The notes: generated by a model from the letters alone, not told the origin. 64,000 nt of DNA from Cupriavidus necator (GCF_013141915.1 NZ_SROX01000015.1:1-64000); one strand, 5' to 3'. Counted from the first letter of the stretch, positions 8,626 to 17,878 are shown. Numbers and translations: made by a program.

Positions 8626-9761
8626 ACAAGCTTTCCTTTCCGCGCCCGCGGCATTCCGACATCGGTGAGGCGCTGCGTGCCGAAGTTCGAGAGTTCCTCG
8701 ACGGCTGGCACGGCAATCGTCACGGAGCCGCTTCTTTCGGCGGCTTCGATCCCGAGTTCAGCGAAGCGCTCGGCAAACGTGGCTGGATCGGCATGGGCTT
8801 TCCAAAGCACTATGGCGGCGGCGGCTACGGCTTGATGGAGCGCCTGGTCGTTCTGGAGGAGCTGCTCGCCGTGCGCGCACCGGTCTTTGCGCATGCGGTG
8901 GCCGAGCGCCAGAGCGGGCCGCTGCTGTTGCGCTTCGGCAGCGAGCGCCAGCGCGAGGAAATCATTCCCCGGATCGCCGCTGGGAAGTGCTACTTCTGCA
9001 TCGGCTTGAGCGAACCGGACTCGGGGTCGGATCTCGCATCGGTGCGCACGCGCGCCACCAAGGTGGACGGCGGCTGGCTGGTGAACGGTGCCAAGATCTG
9101 GACGTCGAGTGCGCACCGCACGCACTACATGATCCTGCTGTGCCGTACAGCGCCCGCGAGTGAAGTGCGGCAGGCCGGCTTGAGCCAGTTCCTGGTCGAC
9201 ATGAAGACGCCCGGCATCACATGCCGGCCCATCGTCAACATCGCTGGAGACGCAGACTTCAACGAAGTCCATTTCCAGGATGTGTTCCTCGCTGACGATG
9301 CCCTCATCGGCGTCGAGGGCCAGGGCTGGCAACAGGTCACGAGCGAGCTGACGTTCGAGCGCAGCGGCCCCGACCGGTTTATGTCCCACATGGGCGCGGT
9401 CGAGGAATTCGTTGCCGCGCTCAAGCAGCAGCCGTCGACCGAAGGCGCGCGGACCGTAGGGCGTCTGGTGGCCCACCTCTCGACGCTGCGGCGGATGTCG
9501 CGTTCGATCACCACGATGCTCGCCGACGAGCAGGACGCCCCGCTGCATGCTGCCCTGGTCAAAGACCTCGGCTCCTGCTTCGAGCAGGAGATTCCCGAGA
9601 CCCTTCGACTGGCTCTGCCGACCGAGCCTGATACCGGCGCCACCAACGGGTACAGCGCCGCGCTGGCCAACGTGATCCTGCACGCGCCGTCCTGCACGAT
9701 CCGCGGTGGCACGAAGGAAGTGCTGCGCGGCATCGTCGCCAAGTCCCTTGGACTGCGTTGA
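8622..9761 (+). CDS. Acyl-CoA dehydrogenase (catalytic subunit of a probable heteromer)
   Basis: A 379-residue acyl-CoA dehydrogenase with FAD-contact motifs (GLSEPDSGSDL, about 128-138; IWTSS, 159-163). At the usual YEGTNE position it has IRGGTKEV, so the common C-terminal glutamate is absent. Glu246 in LTFERSGP is the likely base, as in isovaleryl-CoA dehydrogenase-like and ChsE4-like enzymes. The start at 8622 overlaps the upstream stop and has an AGGAG site 8 nt before it, supporting coupled expression with the divergent partner at 7525-8625. Electrons would pass to electron-transfer flavoprotein, which is not encoded here. Confidence 0.88.
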   Translation: MNKLSFPRPRHSDIGEALRAEVREFLDGWHGNRHGAASFGGFDPEFSEALGKRGWIGMGFPKHYGGGGYGLMERLVVLEELLAVRAPVFAHAVAERQSGPLLLRFGSERQREEIIPRIAAGKCYFCIGLSEPDSGSDLASVRTRATKVDGGWLVNGAKIWTSSAHRTHYMILLCRTAPASEVRQAGLSQFLVDMKTPGITCRPIVNIAGDADFNEVHFQDVFLADDALIGVEGQGWQQVTSELTFERSGPDRFMSHMGAVEEFVAALKQQPSTEGARTVGRLVAHLSTLRRMSRSITTMLADEQDAPLHAALVKDLGSCFEQEIPETLRLALPTEPDTGATNGYSAALANVILHAPSCTIRGGTKEVLRGIVAKSLGLR

Positions 9762-9806
9762 GCAGATCCGATCCAACTTTCAACACCCAATCCTCGAAGG
9801 CTGAAC

Positions 9807-10598
9807 ATGGAAACCGCACTGAACACCGAAGAACTCGATCAACAACAGCGCGACGCGGTGCTGTGGTTGAAGCTCAATCGTCCACAGGCGTTGAACTCGC
9901 TGACCCTGTCGCTCGTCAATGCATTGACGCAGGCGATCGAAGATGCCCAGGGCGACCCGGAAGTACGCGTGATCGTCCTGACGGGCGAGGGCCGGGCGTT
10001 CTGCGCCGGCGCCGATCTGAAGGACCCGGCCCGCAGCCGCCCGGAGAGCGGTGCCGAGTTCGTGAAGGCGATCGGCAGCCTGACCGAGCTGATCGAAGCG
10101 TCCACCAAGCCTGTCATCGCGGCCATCAACGGGATCGCGGTGGCGGGTGGACTAGAACTCGTGCTCGCCTGTGACCTGGTCATCGCAGCCGAGTCCGCCC
10201 GCATCGGCGATGCCCATTCGAACTACGCCCTGTTTCCCGGCGCAGGCGCCACCGCGCGCTTGCCGCGCAAGGTGGGACTGAATAACGCCAAGCTGCTGAT
10301 GTTCACGGGCGACATGCATCCGGCCAGCGAGTGGAAGGCCCTAGGCCTTGTTAACCTGGTGGTCGCCGACGACGGCTTCATCGGCGCCGTGGAGGCGCTG
10401 GCCAAGAAGCTCGCGGCCAAGAGCCCGCTGGTGCTGGGCCGCATGAAGCAGGCGCTCAATGATGCGCTGGATCAGCCGCTGTCCATCGGGCTGCGCTATG
10501 AGCGTGCCTTGAGCAACTTGCACCATTTCTCTGCGGACCGGGTCGAAGGGCTCGCCGCGTTCAAGGAAAAGCGCGCCCCTCGGTTCACGGGCAACTGA
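9807..10598 (+). CDS. Crotonase-family protein lacking both hydratase glutamates
   Basis: This 263-residue crotonase homologue has a good oxyanion hole (AFCAGADL; GIAVAGGLEL). The segment that carries the first catalytic glutamate in enoyl-CoA hydratase reads GDAHSNYALFPG, and the second site reads NNAKLLMFTG, so neither glutamate is in its usual place. It may be an isomerase, hydrolase, lyase or other crotonase-fold enzyme rather than a hydratase. It lies 45 bp after the dehydrogenase pair and 53 bp before a CoA transferase, so it belongs to the same operon. Confidence 0.85.
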   Translation: METALNTEELDQQQRDAVLWLKLNRPQALNSLTLSLVNALTQAIEDAQGDPEVRVIVLTGEGRAFCAGADLKDPARSRPESGAEFVKAIGSLTELIEASTKPVIAAINGIAVAGGLELVLACDLVIAAESARIGDAHSNYALFPGAGATARLPRKVGLNNAKLLMFTGDMHPASEWKALGLVNLVVADDGFIGAVEALAKKLAAKSPLVLGRMKQALNDALDQPLSIGLRYERALSNLHHFSADRVEGLAAFKEKRAPRFTGN

Positions 10599-10651
10599 GT
10601 CTTCACCGATGTGCGGTGTCTTGATATCGACGACTTGAAGGAAACAGAAGT

Positions 10652-11851
10652 ATGGAACCGAAAGACAAAGGCCCGTTGGCCGGCATCCGCGTGATCGACA
10701 TCGGCACGATGGTTGCGGGTCCCGTCGCTGCAACGCTGCTGGCAGACCTCGGTGCGGACGTGATCAAGATCGAGCAGCCGGGCCGCGGGGACTCTCTGCG
10801 CCATATCGGGCCGGCGGTGCAAGGCGAGAGCCTTTGGTGGAACGTCGAAGGGCGCAACAAGAAGTCCGTGACGCTCGATCTGCACCATCCCGAAGGCCAG
10901 CGGATTCTGAAGGAAATGTTGAAGCACGCCGATGTGCTGGTGGAGAACTTCCGCCCCGGCATCCTGGGCAAGTGGAACCTCTCGTGGGAGCATCTGAAGC
11001 AAGTCAACCCAAGGCTCGTGATGCTGAGTGTGTCCGGCTATGGCCAGACCGGCCCGTACGCGAACCGGGCGGGTTACGACCGCATTGCCCTGGCGATGGG
11101 TGGCACGCTGAACGCCACGGGCTATCCGGACCGCGCTCCGGTCAAGCTGGGCACGGCGATGGCCGACTACTCGACGGCGTTGTTTGGCGCGTTCGGAGTC
11201 ATGGTGGCGCTCTACCACCGGGATACGCGCGGCGGCGAAGGTCAGCAGATCGATCTGTCGTTGTACGAGACGGTGTTCCGCTTCACCGACGTGATGGTCA
11301 CAGCCTACGACAAGATGGGACTGCCGCGCGAGCGCACGGGCAACCTGCACTTCGCTGCAGCCCCGGGCGACCATTTCGAAACCTGCGATGGACGCTACAT
11401 CGTCCTGACCGTGTCCAACGACCGCATGTTCGGCCGGCTGTGCGAAGCCATTCCGGCCCTGGGCGGTGAAGAGCGCTATTCGACCCATTTGAAACGCACG
11501 GCGTGCGTCGAGGAGCTCAACGTCATCGTCGCCGCTTGGATCAAGTCGCTGCCGGTGCTGGAGGTGTGCCGGATCCTCGAAGAGAAGGGCCTCGCTTACT
11601 CGTTGATCTACTCGATCAAGGACATCGTTGCAGACCCGCACTACGAGGCCCGGGGCACCATCGCCAGCGTCGAGCACCCGCAGATCGGCGAGCTGAAGAT
11701 GCCGGCCGTGCAACCGCGGTTCAGCGGGACACCGTCCCCGCAGATCAAGCCAGCGCCCGCCCTGGGTGCGGATACCGACGAGATCCTGCGCCAACTGGTA
11801 GGGCTCTCGGCCGGGCGGATCGCCGAGCTGCGCCAGGCGGGCACGGTCTGA
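10652..11851 (+). CDS. CaiB/BaiF-family (class III) CoA transferase
   Basis: A 399-residue class III CoA transferase. The catalytic aspartate that forms the acyl anhydride is Asp172 in GTAMADYST, and the N-terminal GIRVIDIGTMVAGP and ADVIKIEQPGRGD motifs are typical. Such enzymes move CoA from a donor thioester such as succinyl-CoA onto a carboxylic acid. In this operon it probably activates the growth substrate, since no acyl-CoA ligase gene is present. The nitroreductase gene starts 25 bp downstream. Confidence 0.92.
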   Translation: MEPKDKGPLAGIRVIDIGTMVAGPVAATLLADLGADVIKIEQPGRGDSLRHIGPAVQGESLWWNVEGRNKKSVTLDLHHPEGQRILKEMLKHADVLVENFRPGILGKWNLSWEHLKQVNPRLVMLSVSGYGQTGPYANRAGYDRIALAMGGTLNATGYPDRAPVKLGTAMADYSTALFGAFGVMVALYHRDTRGGEGQQIDLSLYETVFRFTDVMVTAYDKMGLPRERTGNLHFAAAPGDHFETCDGRYIVLTVSNDRMFGRLCEAIPALGGEERYSTHLKRTACVEELNVIVAAWIKSLPVLEVCRILEEKGLAYSLIYSIKDIVADPHYEARGTIASVEHPQIGELKMPAVQPRFSGTPSPQIKPAPALGADTDEILRQLVGLSAGRIAELRQAGTV

Positions 11852-11876
11852 GATGCCGAACACCATGGAGACACCC

Positions 11877-12596
11877 ATGACCATGTCCCAGGTCGACGCA
11901 GTCGTTCAGGATCCGACCAGCGTGGTAGCGGCCATCGAAAGCCGCTTCTCGTGCCGTGCGTTCTTGCGCGACAAGCCGGTCTCGCGCCAGCAAGTCGAAG
12001 AAATCCTGCGGCTCGCAAGTTGCGCGGCGTCCAGCACGAACACCCAGCCGTGGAAGGTGTACGTACTGCAGGGCGATCGTCGGGATGCACTCGTGGCGCA
12101 GGTCTGTGCTGCGCACGATGCGACCCTTGCAAACTTCACCGCCGAGTACGGTGAGGTGGACGGCTACTACCCTTCTGAGTGGGTCTCGCCGTACATCGAT
12201 CGGCGACGTCACAACGGCTGGACCTTGTACGGTCACCTTGGAATCGGAAAAGGCGAGAAGGACAAGATGCATGCGCAGGGACAACGGAACTACCGCTTTT
12301 TCGACGCGCCGGTCGGCCTCATGTTCACCATCGACCGCGTCATGGGCCGAGGCTCGCTGATCGACTACGGCATGTTCCTGCAGACGCTGATGCTGGCGGC
12401 GCGCGCCCTTGGCCTGCACACCTGCCCCCAGGCGGCTTGGAACAATTGCGCAAAGATCGTCCTGCCATTTATCGGCGCAGGTGCCAACGAAATGTTGGTG
12501 TGCGGCATGGCGCTGGGCTACGCAGACGAGTCGGCGCCAGTGAACACCTACAGAACCCCGCGAGAGGCGGTCGAGAGTTTCACCCGATGGATCTGA
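11877..12596 (+). CDS. Nitroreductase-fold flavoprotein
   Basis: A 239-residue nitroreductase-family protein, expected to bind FMN and use NAD(P)H. The N-terminal FMN-phosphate motif SCRAFLRDKPV and the SSTNTQPW segment are clear, and the C-terminal GYADESAPVN stretch matches the family. The ATG at 11877 is preferred because GGAG lies 7 nt upstream, inside the sequence of an earlier in-frame ATG (11865); 11853 and 11883 remain possible. Embedded in an acyl-CoA catabolic operon, it may reduce an enoyl or quinone-like intermediate rather than a nitro group. That is inference. Confidence 0.85.
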   Translation: MTMSQVDAVVQDPTSVVAAIESRFSCRAFLRDKPVSRQQVEEILRLASCAASSTNTQPWKVYVLQGDRRDALVAQVCAAHDATLANFTAEYGEVDGYYPSEWVSPYIDRRRHNGWTLYGHLGIGKGEKDKMHAQGQRNYRFFDAPVGLMFTIDRVMGRGSLIDYGMFLQTLMLAARALGLHTCPQAAWNNCAKIVLPFIGAGANEMLVCGMALGYADESAPVNTYRTPREAVESFTRWI

Positions 12597-12650
12597 GGCA
12601 GCCGCCTGTCTGGGTCTTCAACCCGTTCAACGAACGCACCAAGGAAATTT

Positions 12651-13787
12651 ATGGACTTCAAGCTCTCCGACGACTCGCTCGCCATGCAGGCGTCGACGCA
12701 GAAAGTGGTCAACGACTTGCTCAGGTACGAGCCGCACTTCCACGAGACAAACGAAGTGCATGCGGATGTGGACACCACCTTGCGGGAGATGGGCTACTAC
12801 GGCTTGTCCATTCCTGAGGAGTTCGGCGGAACCCCTGTCGACAAAGTCACGTTGGCATTGGTCCAGATGGAGCTCGCGCGCATGCCGCCTCAGTTCTGGC
12901 CCTCCATTCGAAACGCATTAGGCCCCATTCCGCAATTGCTGCTCCTGCATGGCACATCGGCGCAGAAGGATGAATGGCTGCCGCGGATCGCGGCCGGCGC
13001 TACGGCCTGCTTCGCATTGACCGAGCCGGACGCGGGATCGGACGTCGGAGCGATGAGAACAACCGCCGTGAAGAAAGGAGACCGATGGGTCCTTAATGGC
13101 TCCAAGACATACATTTCAAACGCCGAACGCGGCGACTTGTTTCTGGTGTTTGCCAAGACCGACAACAGCAAAGGGCGCGATGGCGTGTCGGCTTTCTTTG
13201 TAGAGCCGAAAACTGCTGGCTTCAGCATGAGCAAGCCCATCCGCACCATGGGTTTCATGACTAACGGTGTGTACGGGCTAACCTTCGAGAACTGCGAGAT
13301 CCCTGCTGAGAACTTGCTGGGGGAGGAGAATCGCGGCTTCTACTATGCCGTCTCAGGGTTGAATGAAGCCCGTGTGAATGTCGGCTGTCAAGCCCTGGGA
13401 GGCAGCCAGATTGCCTTTGAACACGCTTTGCAATATTCCAAAGATCGCGTGACGTTCGGCGAACCACTGTCGTCCCATCAAGTTCTGCAGCACATGCTGG
13501 CCGACATGGCAATGGAGCAGCATGCTGCGCGGATGCTGCTGCTGGATGCGGCATGGGGCCTGCAGACCGGCGTTGACGTGCGGTTGAAATCCTCTTACGC
13601 CAAAGTGTTCTGCACAGAAGTTGCAAATCGCATTGCGGACAAAGCCCTGCAGATTTTTGGAGGTGCGGGCTATATCAAGGGCATGGTGGTGGAGCGGGTC
13701 TACCGGGAGTTGCGAGTCATGCGGATTTTCGAGGGCGCAAACGAGATCCAGCGCAACATGATCGCAAAACAGTTGCTGAGGGATTAG
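12651..13787 (+). CDS. Acyl-CoA dehydrogenase (canonical)
   Basis: A full-length 378-residue acyl-CoA dehydrogenase. FAD and substrate motifs are in order: FALTEPDAGSDVG (about 121-133), SNAERGD near 157-163, the QIFGGAGYIKG arginine-region helix, and catalytic Glu361 in IFEGANEIQRN. Unlike the 8622-9761 enzyme it carries the common C-terminal base, so it should work as a homotetramer. It closes the first catabolic operon. It probably introduces a second or different alpha-beta double bond in the same pathway. Confidence 0.93.
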   Translation: MDFKLSDDSLAMQASTQKVVNDLLRYEPHFHETNEVHADVDTTLREMGYYGLSIPEEFGGTPVDKVTLALVQMELARMPPQFWPSIRNALGPIPQLLLLHGTSAQKDEWLPRIAAGATACFALTEPDAGSDVGAMRTTAVKKGDRWVLNGSKTYISNAERGDLFLVFAKTDNSKGRDGVSAFFVEPKTAGFSMSKPIRTMGFMTNGVYGLTFENCEIPAENLLGEENRGFYYAVSGLNEARVNVGCQALGGSQIAFEHALQYSKDRVTFGEPLSSHQVLQHMLADMAMEQHAARMLLLDAAWGLQTGVDVRLKSSYAKVFCTEVANRIADKALQIFGGAGYIKGMVVERVYRELRVMRIFEGANEIQRNMIAKQLLRD

Positions 13788-13810
13788 CGGGAGAAGGCTC
13801 TGTGCGGCCA

Positions 13811-13903
13811 ATGCAGATGATCAGTATCCGCATTGTGGATGACAGCTTGGCTGATTTTGACACCTGGATCTCACCGTACAAGGCGGCAGGCGCGCGTGAT
13901 TGA
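13811..13903 (+). pseudogene. 30-codon open frame, possible gene remnant
   Basis: A short frame of 30 codons with protein-like composition (acidic, with a DFDTWI stretch) starts 24 bases after the acyl-CoA dehydrogenase stop. It could be the 5' end of a gene truncated by deletion. No family is recognised. The rest of the gap to 14117 shows no coding signal and presumably holds the promoter of the following Bug receptor gene. Confidence 0.2.
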
Positions 13904-14117
13904 CGCAAGAAAATCGTCCACGTTGGACTGCATCGTTGGCGCTGCCGGTGTGGCGCATTTCCAGTAACTACTGCTCCCCCCGTAAAGCATCCACATCATG
14001 GACGAGCAACTTTTCGGTTAGCAGCGTCAACCTTACGATTCACTGACTCAGGCAATTGACCCGGGAGCAGTCCACGTCATTTGACGATGGTCCGACATAA
14101 ATCAAAGGATGAGACAA

Positions 14118-15119
14118 ATGAATTGCCACAGCACTTCTTCGAGCCGCCGTAACTTCCTTTTGAGCGTCGCCGCCGCCTCTCTGTCGCCGCTATCGTCCTT
14201 CGCCCAGGCGCCCGCCTGGCCTACCCGGCCTGTGAGGATCGTGGTGGGCACGGGCCCGGGCTCGGGGACCGACACGATCGCGCGTCTTCTTGCGCCGCGG
14301 CTGGAGGGAATCTGGAAGCAGCCAGTCATCGTGGAGAACAAGGCCGGCGCAGGCGGCATCGTCGGCACCGAGTACGCGCTGGCCGCGAACGACGGCCACA
14401 CGCTTCTGATGGCCAGTCCGAGCATGCTCCTGGCGAAGTACACGACCCGCAATCTTCGCTTCGATCCCCTGACGGACCTGATACCGGTCTACCGTGTTTT
14501 CAACGCTCCGGTCGTGTTCGTTACCAATGCGAAAACGGCGCAGCGCGCGAAGACGATGGCCGAGTTGGTGGCGTTGAGCAAGTCCTCGCCGCAAGGAATT
14601 TTTTTTAGCGGAGCCGGCCGCGCGTCGTTCTTCGATCTCTCGATGGCACTTCTGGCGAAATCGATGGGGGTGCGCTATTCGGCGGTCGATTTCAACGGCA
14701 TGGGGCCATTGACCCTCGCACTTCTGCGCGACGACACGCAACTCGCCCTCAGTGGGCATCTCGCGGTGAAGGGCCATATCGACCGGAAGGAGTTGCATGC
14801 GCTCGCGGTGGTCGACCGCAAGCGGCTCGCCGCCCTGCCGGACGTACCCACGCTCGAAGAAGCAGTTGGCTATAAGGGCTTCCTGCCCATATCGTGGGGC
14901 GGGATCTTCGTGCCTAAAGGCACGCCGGCGGCGGTGGCCAACATCATCGCGCGCGCCTTCGGCTCTTTGTATGCAGACGAACCGGCCCGCAAGTCGTTGG
15001 AGGCGCGCCTCTCAGGCACGTTGGTCCCATCGTCGCCGGCACAATTCGCCAGGGAATATGCGGAGGAGGCGGACGTGTGGAAGAACACGTTTGCAACGCT
15101 AGGGATCGTTCCGGAGTAA
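14118..15119 (+). CDS. Bug-family (TctC-like) periplasmic solute receptor with Tat signal
   Basis: A 333-residue periplasmic receptor of the tripartite tricarboxylate transporter family, which is greatly expanded in Burkholderiales and usually binds carboxylates. The N-terminus has a twin-arginine motif (SSRRNFLLS) and a hydrophobic stretch ending near SSFAQA, so export by Tat is likely. The mature part starts with the usual WPTRPVRIVV and contains ENKAGAGG. The start at 14118 has AAGGA 9 nt upstream, whereas the ATG at 14109 overlaps that site. No membrane subunits TctA/TctB are in the window. It probably senses or captures the substrate of the neighbouring enzymes. Confidence 0.9.
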   Translation: MNCHSTSSSRRNFLLSVAAASLSPLSSFAQAPAWPTRPVRIVVGTGPGSGTDTIARLLAPRLEGIWKQPVIVENKAGAGGIVGTEYALAANDGHTLLMASPSMLLAKYTTRNLRFDPLTDLIPVYRVFNAPVVFVTNAKTAQRAKTMAELVALSKSSPQGIFFSGAGRASFFDLSMALLAKSMGVRYSAVDFNGMGPLTLALLRDDTQLALSGHLAVKGHIDRKELHALAVVDRKRLAALPDVPTLEEAVGYKGFLPISWGGIFVPKGTPAAVANIIARAFGSLYADEPARKSLEARLSGTLVPSSPAQFAREYAEEADVWKNTFATLGIVPE

Positions 15120-15301
15120 CCGTGAATGTGCACAACGGGCCTACGCGCCTTAGCAACAGATCGGTCCGATCGGCCACCTGCGGACCTTATGGACACATGA
15201 CCTGCCCAGGCGTGGTCGGGCTTTGACTAACGCGAGGCTCACCTGGGTCGCAAGCCCGCCCGTCCAGGCGAGAAAGTTCAATGGCCTCCTTCGGAGAATT
15301 T

Positions 15302-15865
15302 ATGAACACTGAGTCGATCACGCGCGAGGAGTTGCACCACCGGAAAGTGGACGTCCGCTTCTTTCGTCGCAGCGACGCTTTATACGAGGTGGAGGGGCGG
15401 CTGGTCGACACCAAGACCCACCCTTTTCGTCGCATGCTGGCTGAGAAGGAGACGCCGCCTGGCGAGCACCTTCACGACATCACAGTTCGCCTCGTACTCG
15501 ACTCGGATCTTCTGGTACACGCGGCGGATGCGGTGATGCGCGCCACGCCCTTCAGCATCTGCCCGGGAGCCGCACGTACCCTTGAGCCGCTAGTCGGTCT
15601 GAGCATTGGAGCGGGGTGGAACAAGCGCGTTCGCGAATTGCTCAGGGGCGCGGCGTCCTGCACGCACATCGTGGAGCTTCTGGGACCCATGGCGACCACC
15701 GCAATCCAGGGTCTTGCGCCGCAGCGGGCAGCGACGATCGGCGATCCTGGCAACGACGCGCAGCGACGCGCCTGGGTGGACAGTTGCTACGCGTTCGCGG
15801 CAGATCGGGAGGTTGCAGCGCGGCTGATGCAGCTCCCGCGAAAAGCAAAGCGCGGGGCGCCATGA
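15302..15865 (+). CDS. DUF2889-domain protein
   Basis: A 187-residue protein matching the DUF2889 family across its length: the N-terminal EGRLVDTKTHPF, the central ATPFSICPGAA, and the C-terminal SCTHIVELLGPMATTA blocks are characteristic. Conserved cysteine and histidine residues in these blocks suggest a ligand or metal site, but the biochemical role is not known to me. The start at 15302 has GGAG 5 nt upstream; the ATG at 15281 is less likely. It lies 18 bp before an aldo/keto reductase gene, so the two are probably co-transcribed. Confidence 0.85.
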   Translation: MNTESITREELHHRKVDVRFFRRSDALYEVEGRLVDTKTHPFRRMLAEKETPPGEHLHDITVRLVLDSDLLVHAADAVMRATPFSICPGAARTLEPLVGLSIGAGWNKRVRELLRGAASCTHIVELLGPMATTAIQGLAPQRAATIGDPGNDAQRRAWVDSCYAFAADREVAARLMQLPRKAKRGAP

Positions 15866-15883
15866 ATTCACAGCAAGGAATGT

Positions 15884-16888
15884 ATGAGCAGTAGCAACCT
15901 GATCCGCCTCGGAAACACCGGCTTGCACGTCTCGCGCCTGTGTCTGGGAACCATGACGTTCGGCTCCAATGCCGACGAAAGCGAGTCTGTCGCAATCCTC
16001 GATGCGGCCACGGAGGCCGGCGTCAATTTCATCGACACTGCGAACCGATACCCCAGCGACGCGCCGGACGAGCGCAAGGGCTTGACCGAGGAGATCATCG
16101 GGCGATGGCTGAAGGGTCGCCGGCAACGCTTTATCGTCACGACCAAGGCCGGGGGCCCCATGGGCCCACTGCCATGGGACGCCGGTACGTCGCGCAAGCA
16201 CCTCCTGGACGCGGTCGACGCGTCGCTCGCCCGGCTCGGCACCGATTACGTAGACCTTTTCCAGTTGCACCGGGACGATCCCTCCACGCCCCTTGACGAG
16301 ACGCTCGAGGCGCTCGACACCATCGTGCGCAGCGGCCGGGCGCGCTACGTCGGCGTCTCCAACTGGGGCGCGTGGCGCATTGCGCGTGCGCTCGGGCGCA
16401 GCGAGGCACTTCAACTGGTGAAGCCCGTTACCGTACAGCCCCGCTACAACCTGCTGTTCCGCCAGTTCGAGCGCGACCTGTTTCCCATGTGTGAGGCGGA
16501 GAACCTCGCGACGCTCTGCTACAACCCTCTGGCCGGTGGCTTGCTGACGGGAAAGTATCTCAAGGGGGCGCCACCTGAGGCGGCGACGCGCTTCGGCGCA
16601 GGCAGCACTGCGGCTGCGTACAGGCAGCGGTACTGGCATGAAAAAGAGTTCGAAGCGGTTGGCCGAATCATGAACGTCGCCCACGGTGCAGGCATTTCTC
16701 CTGAACGGCTGGCGGTGGCTTGGCTGCTCGCTCAACGCGGCGTGACCTGCGCGGTCTTGGGGGTGAGTCGCGCGTCCCAGCTGTCGCAGGTGCTGCTCGC
16801 GGGCGATACGAAGTTGGATGAACAGGTCCTGGACCAGTTGGACACGATCACCCACGAGTTCCGACTTGGCGATGCGGCGCCCTTCTGA
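15884..16888 (+). CDS. Aldo/keto reductase
   Basis: A 334-residue (beta/alpha)8 aldo/keto reductase with the complete catalytic tetrad: Asp51, Tyr56 (DTANRYP), Lys88 (TTKAGG) and His129 (FQLHRDD). The C-terminal part carries the NADPH-binding segment around GVSRASQLSQ. It resembles the YajO/Tas-type open-barrel reductases. With the DUF2889 protein and the 2-hydroxyacid dehydrogenase downstream it probably reduces or oxidises a carbonyl intermediate. The physiological substrate is not evident. Confidence 0.92.
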   Translation: MSSSNLIRLGNTGLHVSRLCLGTMTFGSNADESESVAILDAATEAGVNFIDTANRYPSDAPDERKGLTEEIIGRWLKGRRQRFIVTTKAGGPMGPLPWDAGTSRKHLLDAVDASLARLGTDYVDLFQLHRDDPSTPLDETLEALDTIVRSGRARYVGVSNWGAWRIARALGRSEALQLVKPVTVQPRYNLLFRQFERDLFPMCEAENLATLCYNPLAGGLLTGKYLKGAPPEAATRFGAGSTAAAYRQRYWHEKEFEAVGRIMNVAHGAGISPERLAVAWLLAQRGVTCAVLGVSRASQLSQVLLAGDTKLDEQVLDQLDTITHEFRLGDAAPF

Positions 16889-16924
16889 TCTTGCGCTTTC
16901 ATCTCTCTCAATAGCAGCCATCCA

Positions 16925-17878
16925 ATGAAGATTGTCTTTCTCGACAGGGACACCCTGTCGCCCCAGACGCGTTTGCCTGCCTTCAGCTTTCAGCATGAGT
17001 TGCAGGTGTATGGCAGCACCGCCGAAGACGAGGTGGGAGTGCGCTTGCGCGATGCGGATGTGGTGATCACCAACAAGGTGAAACTCACGCGCCAGGCCCT
17101 GCGCGGCGCGCGCAATTTGCGAATGGTCGCCGTCGCAGCAACTGGAACCGACAACGTCGACTTGCAGGCATGCCGTGAGCTTGGTGTCGTCGTCAGCAAC
17201 ATCCGGAACTATGCGGTGCACACGGTTCCCGAGCACACCTTCGCGCTAATCTTTGCGTTGCGCCGAAGCATTTGCGCGTATCGAGATTCCGTCATCGCGG
17301 GACGCTGGCAAGAGGCCAGGCAGTTCTGCTTCTTCGACCATCCGATTCGCGATCTCGCCGGTGCGACCCTTGGCATCATCGGCGATGGTGTACTCGGTCA
17401 GGCGGTCGCTGCCATAGGCCGCTCACTCGGTATGACTGTTCTGTTCTCGGGATTCAAGGGTCGATCGGACCAGGGTACTTTGTACACGCCGTTTGAACAG
17501 ACGCTGGAGCGGGCAGACATTCTGACGCTGCATTGCCCTTTGCTGCCGAAGACCCGCAACATGATCTCGGCGCGTGAGTTCGACATGATGCAGCGACGGC
17601 CGTTGTTGATCAACACAGCCCGCGGCGGACTTGTCGACGAGACTGCACTGGCCGAGGCGCTCGAGCGCGGACAGATCGGTGGCGCTGCCTTCGACGTGGT
17701 GTCAGTCGAACCGCCGCCTGGTGATCATCCCTTCATGAGACTGCTGCGGCGTCCTGACTTCATCCTCACACCGCACGTGGCCTGGGCCAGCGACGAGGCC
17801 GTCCAGGCATTGGCGGATCAGCTGGCTGCCAACATTGAAGCGTTTGCGCGTGGCGCTTCCGCCAACGTGGTGAGCTGA
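16925..17878 (+). CDS. D-isomer-specific 2-hydroxyacid dehydrogenase
   Basis: A 317-residue NAD-dependent dehydrogenase of the glycerate dehydrogenase/hydroxypyruvate reductase type. The Rossmann motif GDGVLG (153-158) and the three catalytic residues Arg233 (NTARGG), Glu262 (VEPPP) and His284 (TPHVAW) are all present. It interconverts a 2-oxo acid and a D-2-hydroxy acid in the cytoplasm. It lies 36 bp after the aldo/keto reductase in the same direction and is followed by a 303-bp gap before a porin gene. Confidence 0.92.
   Translation: MKIVFLDRDTLSPQTRLPAFSFQHELQVYGSTAEDEVGVRLRDADVVITNKVKLTRQALRGARNLRMVAVAATGTDNVDLQACRELGVVVSNIRNYAVHTVPEHTFALIFALRRSICAYRDSVIAGRWQEARQFCFFDHPIRDLAGATLGIIGDGVLGQAVAAIGRSLGMTVLFSGFKGRSDQGTLYTPFEQTLERADILTLHCPLLPKTRNMISAREFDMMQRRPLLINTARGGLVDETALAEALERGQIGGAAFDVVSVEPPPGDHPFMRLLRRPDFILTPHVAWASDEAVQALADQLAANIEAFARGASANVVS

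Noticed and set aside
6522..9776. A 1084-codon open frame on the minus strand
   Set aside because: It runs antisense to the SDR, acyl-CoA dehydrogenase pair and is rich in Arg, Ala, Ser and Cys with no domain; high GC with third-position bias on the plus strand creates such frames.
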